A stretch of DNA of 5,790 bases from an uncultured Bacteroidales bacterium (GTDB lineage: Bacteria > Bacteroidota > Bacteroidia > Bacteroidales > F082), in NCBI GenBank assembly GCA_946410535.1, contig CAMKAR010000147.1, forward strand, positions 1 to 5,790, in the 5' to 3' direction. Shown piece by piece: positions 5,489 through 5,790 of the stretch (the stretch's first letter is position 1; each line of letters starts with the position of its first letter). Made by a program: the position numbers and the translations under genes. The notes under the pieces were generated by a model. It did no database searches and was not told the origin of the DNA. It saw nothing but the letters and a program-made list of their open reading frames with translations.

Positions 5489-5586
5489 ATACGTTTACTT
5501 TGTGATTCTGATATGGTTTTAATTACGGGTTGAAAACGAATCTCTACGATGGCTGTCAGGCTTTGGATGTTAAGTTTGGTAGTCAT
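5485..5586 (-). CDS. Short 33-codon ORF, possible leader or N-terminal gene remnant
   Basis: ATG at 5586 to TGA at 5487-5485. The first 12 codons (MTTKLNIQSLTA) come from the 40-bp repeat shared with the start of the T9SS gene. The other 21 residues (IVEIRFQP ... SQSKRI) resemble nothing I recognise and contain no hydrophobic signal core. Its TGA overlaps the ATG of the 136-residue ORF (ATGA), the classic arrangement for translational coupling. It could be a coupling leader, the remnant of a paralogous T9SS gene start, or a chance ORF. The copied start-codon context argues that ribosomes may start here. Confidence 0.4.
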   Translation of the reverse strand: MTTKLNIQSLTAIVEIRFQPVIKTISESQSKRI

Positions 5587-5589
5587 CTG
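5550..5589. repeat. 40-bp direct repeat, right copy
   Basis: This is the second copy of the repeat at 4782-4821, same orientation, 768 bp away. It covers the start of the 33-codon ORF. The 728 bp between the two copies hold the divergent promoters, the candidate small RNA and the whole 136-residue ORF. Confidence 0.85.
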
Positions 5590-5627
5590 TTTGTCGGAAA
5601 ATGTGTCATATCAAACAAATCCTTGCT

Positions 5628-5691
5628 CAACTGAACAACTCCCAACTTCTAACTTCCAACAACTCTCAACTCTAAACCCTCAACTCTAAAC
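5628..5691. repeat. Degenerate CAACTCT / CTCAACTCTAAAC repeat tract downstream of uvrA
   Basis: The tract is a string of variants of CAACTCT and CAACTTC. Its freshest part is a 13-bp direct repeat, CTCAACTCTAAAC, at 5665-5677 and 5679-5691 (period 14). It overlaps the last codons and stop of uvrA and covers most of the spacer to the 33-codon ORF. The plus strand is nearly free of G here, a strong strand bias. No clear promoter or terminator was found between 5587 and 5671. Confidence 0.7.
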
Positions 5692-5790
5692 TAAGAAACT
5701 TCCCCGTATAGCTCTCCGCGCACAGCGCCACCTCCTCCGGTGTGCCTTGGCACACGATGCGTCCGCCACGGTCGCCGCCTTCGGGACCCA
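5672..5790 (-). CDS. uvrA: Excinuclease ABC subunit A (UvrA), C-terminal fragment
   Basis: Only the last 38 codons are present; the gene enters from the right edge. The sequence [20 protein letters not shown] followed by [12 protein letters not shown] is the conserved C-terminal end of UvrA, the ATPase that recognises damage in nucleotide excision repair with UvrB and UvrC. UvrA proteins usually end within a few residues of the SYTGxFL motif. Here six extra residues (SLELRV) and the TAG stop are read from a degenerate repeat tract (5672-5692), so the C-terminal tail appears to have been set by that repeat. It lies 85 nt upstream of the 33-codon ORF in the same direction, with no clear terminator between them. 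Confidence 0.95.
   Translation of the reverse strand, partial: GPEGGDRGGRIVCQGTPEEVALCAESYTGKFLSLELRV

Noticed and set aside
5605..5617. TTTGTTTG on the minus strand upstream of the 33-codon ORF as a promoter -7 box
   Set aside because: It lacks the A of TAnnTTTG and no TTG lies at 19-21 nt upstream. The repeat-rich sequence gives many near matches by chance.

Overview
The window looks like a chromosomal segment from a Bacteroidales bacterium, most likely Prevotellaceae or a close relative. This rests on sigma-ABfr type promoters (TTTG, about 19 nt, TAnnTTTG), start codons without Shine-Dalgarno sequences, a large secreted protein with a C-terminal tail of the type IX secretion system (T9SS), and the character of the housekeeping proteins. 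No rRNA, tRNA, CRISPR array or transposase is visible.

Layout from left to right: the N-terminal 60 codons of a secreted M16 (pitrilysin/insulinase-like) metallopeptidase on the minus strand; a 133-nt spacer rich in short hairpins; rsmG (16S rRNA G527 N7-methyltransferase), minus strand; a divergent gene for a secreted glucosaminidase with two LysM-like segments, plus strand; a strong hairpin terminator shared by two convergent genes; a 914-residue secreted surface protein with GLUG-type repeats and a T9SS sorting tail, minus strand; a back-to-back divergent promoter pair; a candidate free-standing structured RNA of about 135 nt on the plus strand, ending in a strong intrinsic terminator; an unrecognised 136-residue basic protein preceded by a 33-codon ORF that overlaps it by ATGA, minus strand; a degenerate CAACTCT-type repeat tract; and the last 38 codons of uvrA, minus strand.

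Housekeeping functions (rsmG, uvrA, cell-wall hydrolase, peptidase) surround an accessory block from about 2.07 to 5.69 kb. The block carries most of the unusual signals. At least five palindromic repeats sit in frame in the 3' part of the T9SS gene, apparently in loops between beta strands. The GLUG section is clearly more AT-rich than the rest of that gene. A 40-bp direct repeat covers the start codon and first 12 codons of the T9SS gene and recurs 768 bp upstream at the start of the 33-codon ORF. The DNA between the two copies holds the T9SS gene's promoter, the candidate RNA and most of the unknown protein gene. The best candidates for something undescribed are the RNA with its divergent promoter and the direct-repeat-bounded cassette; neither identity could be established from sequence alone.
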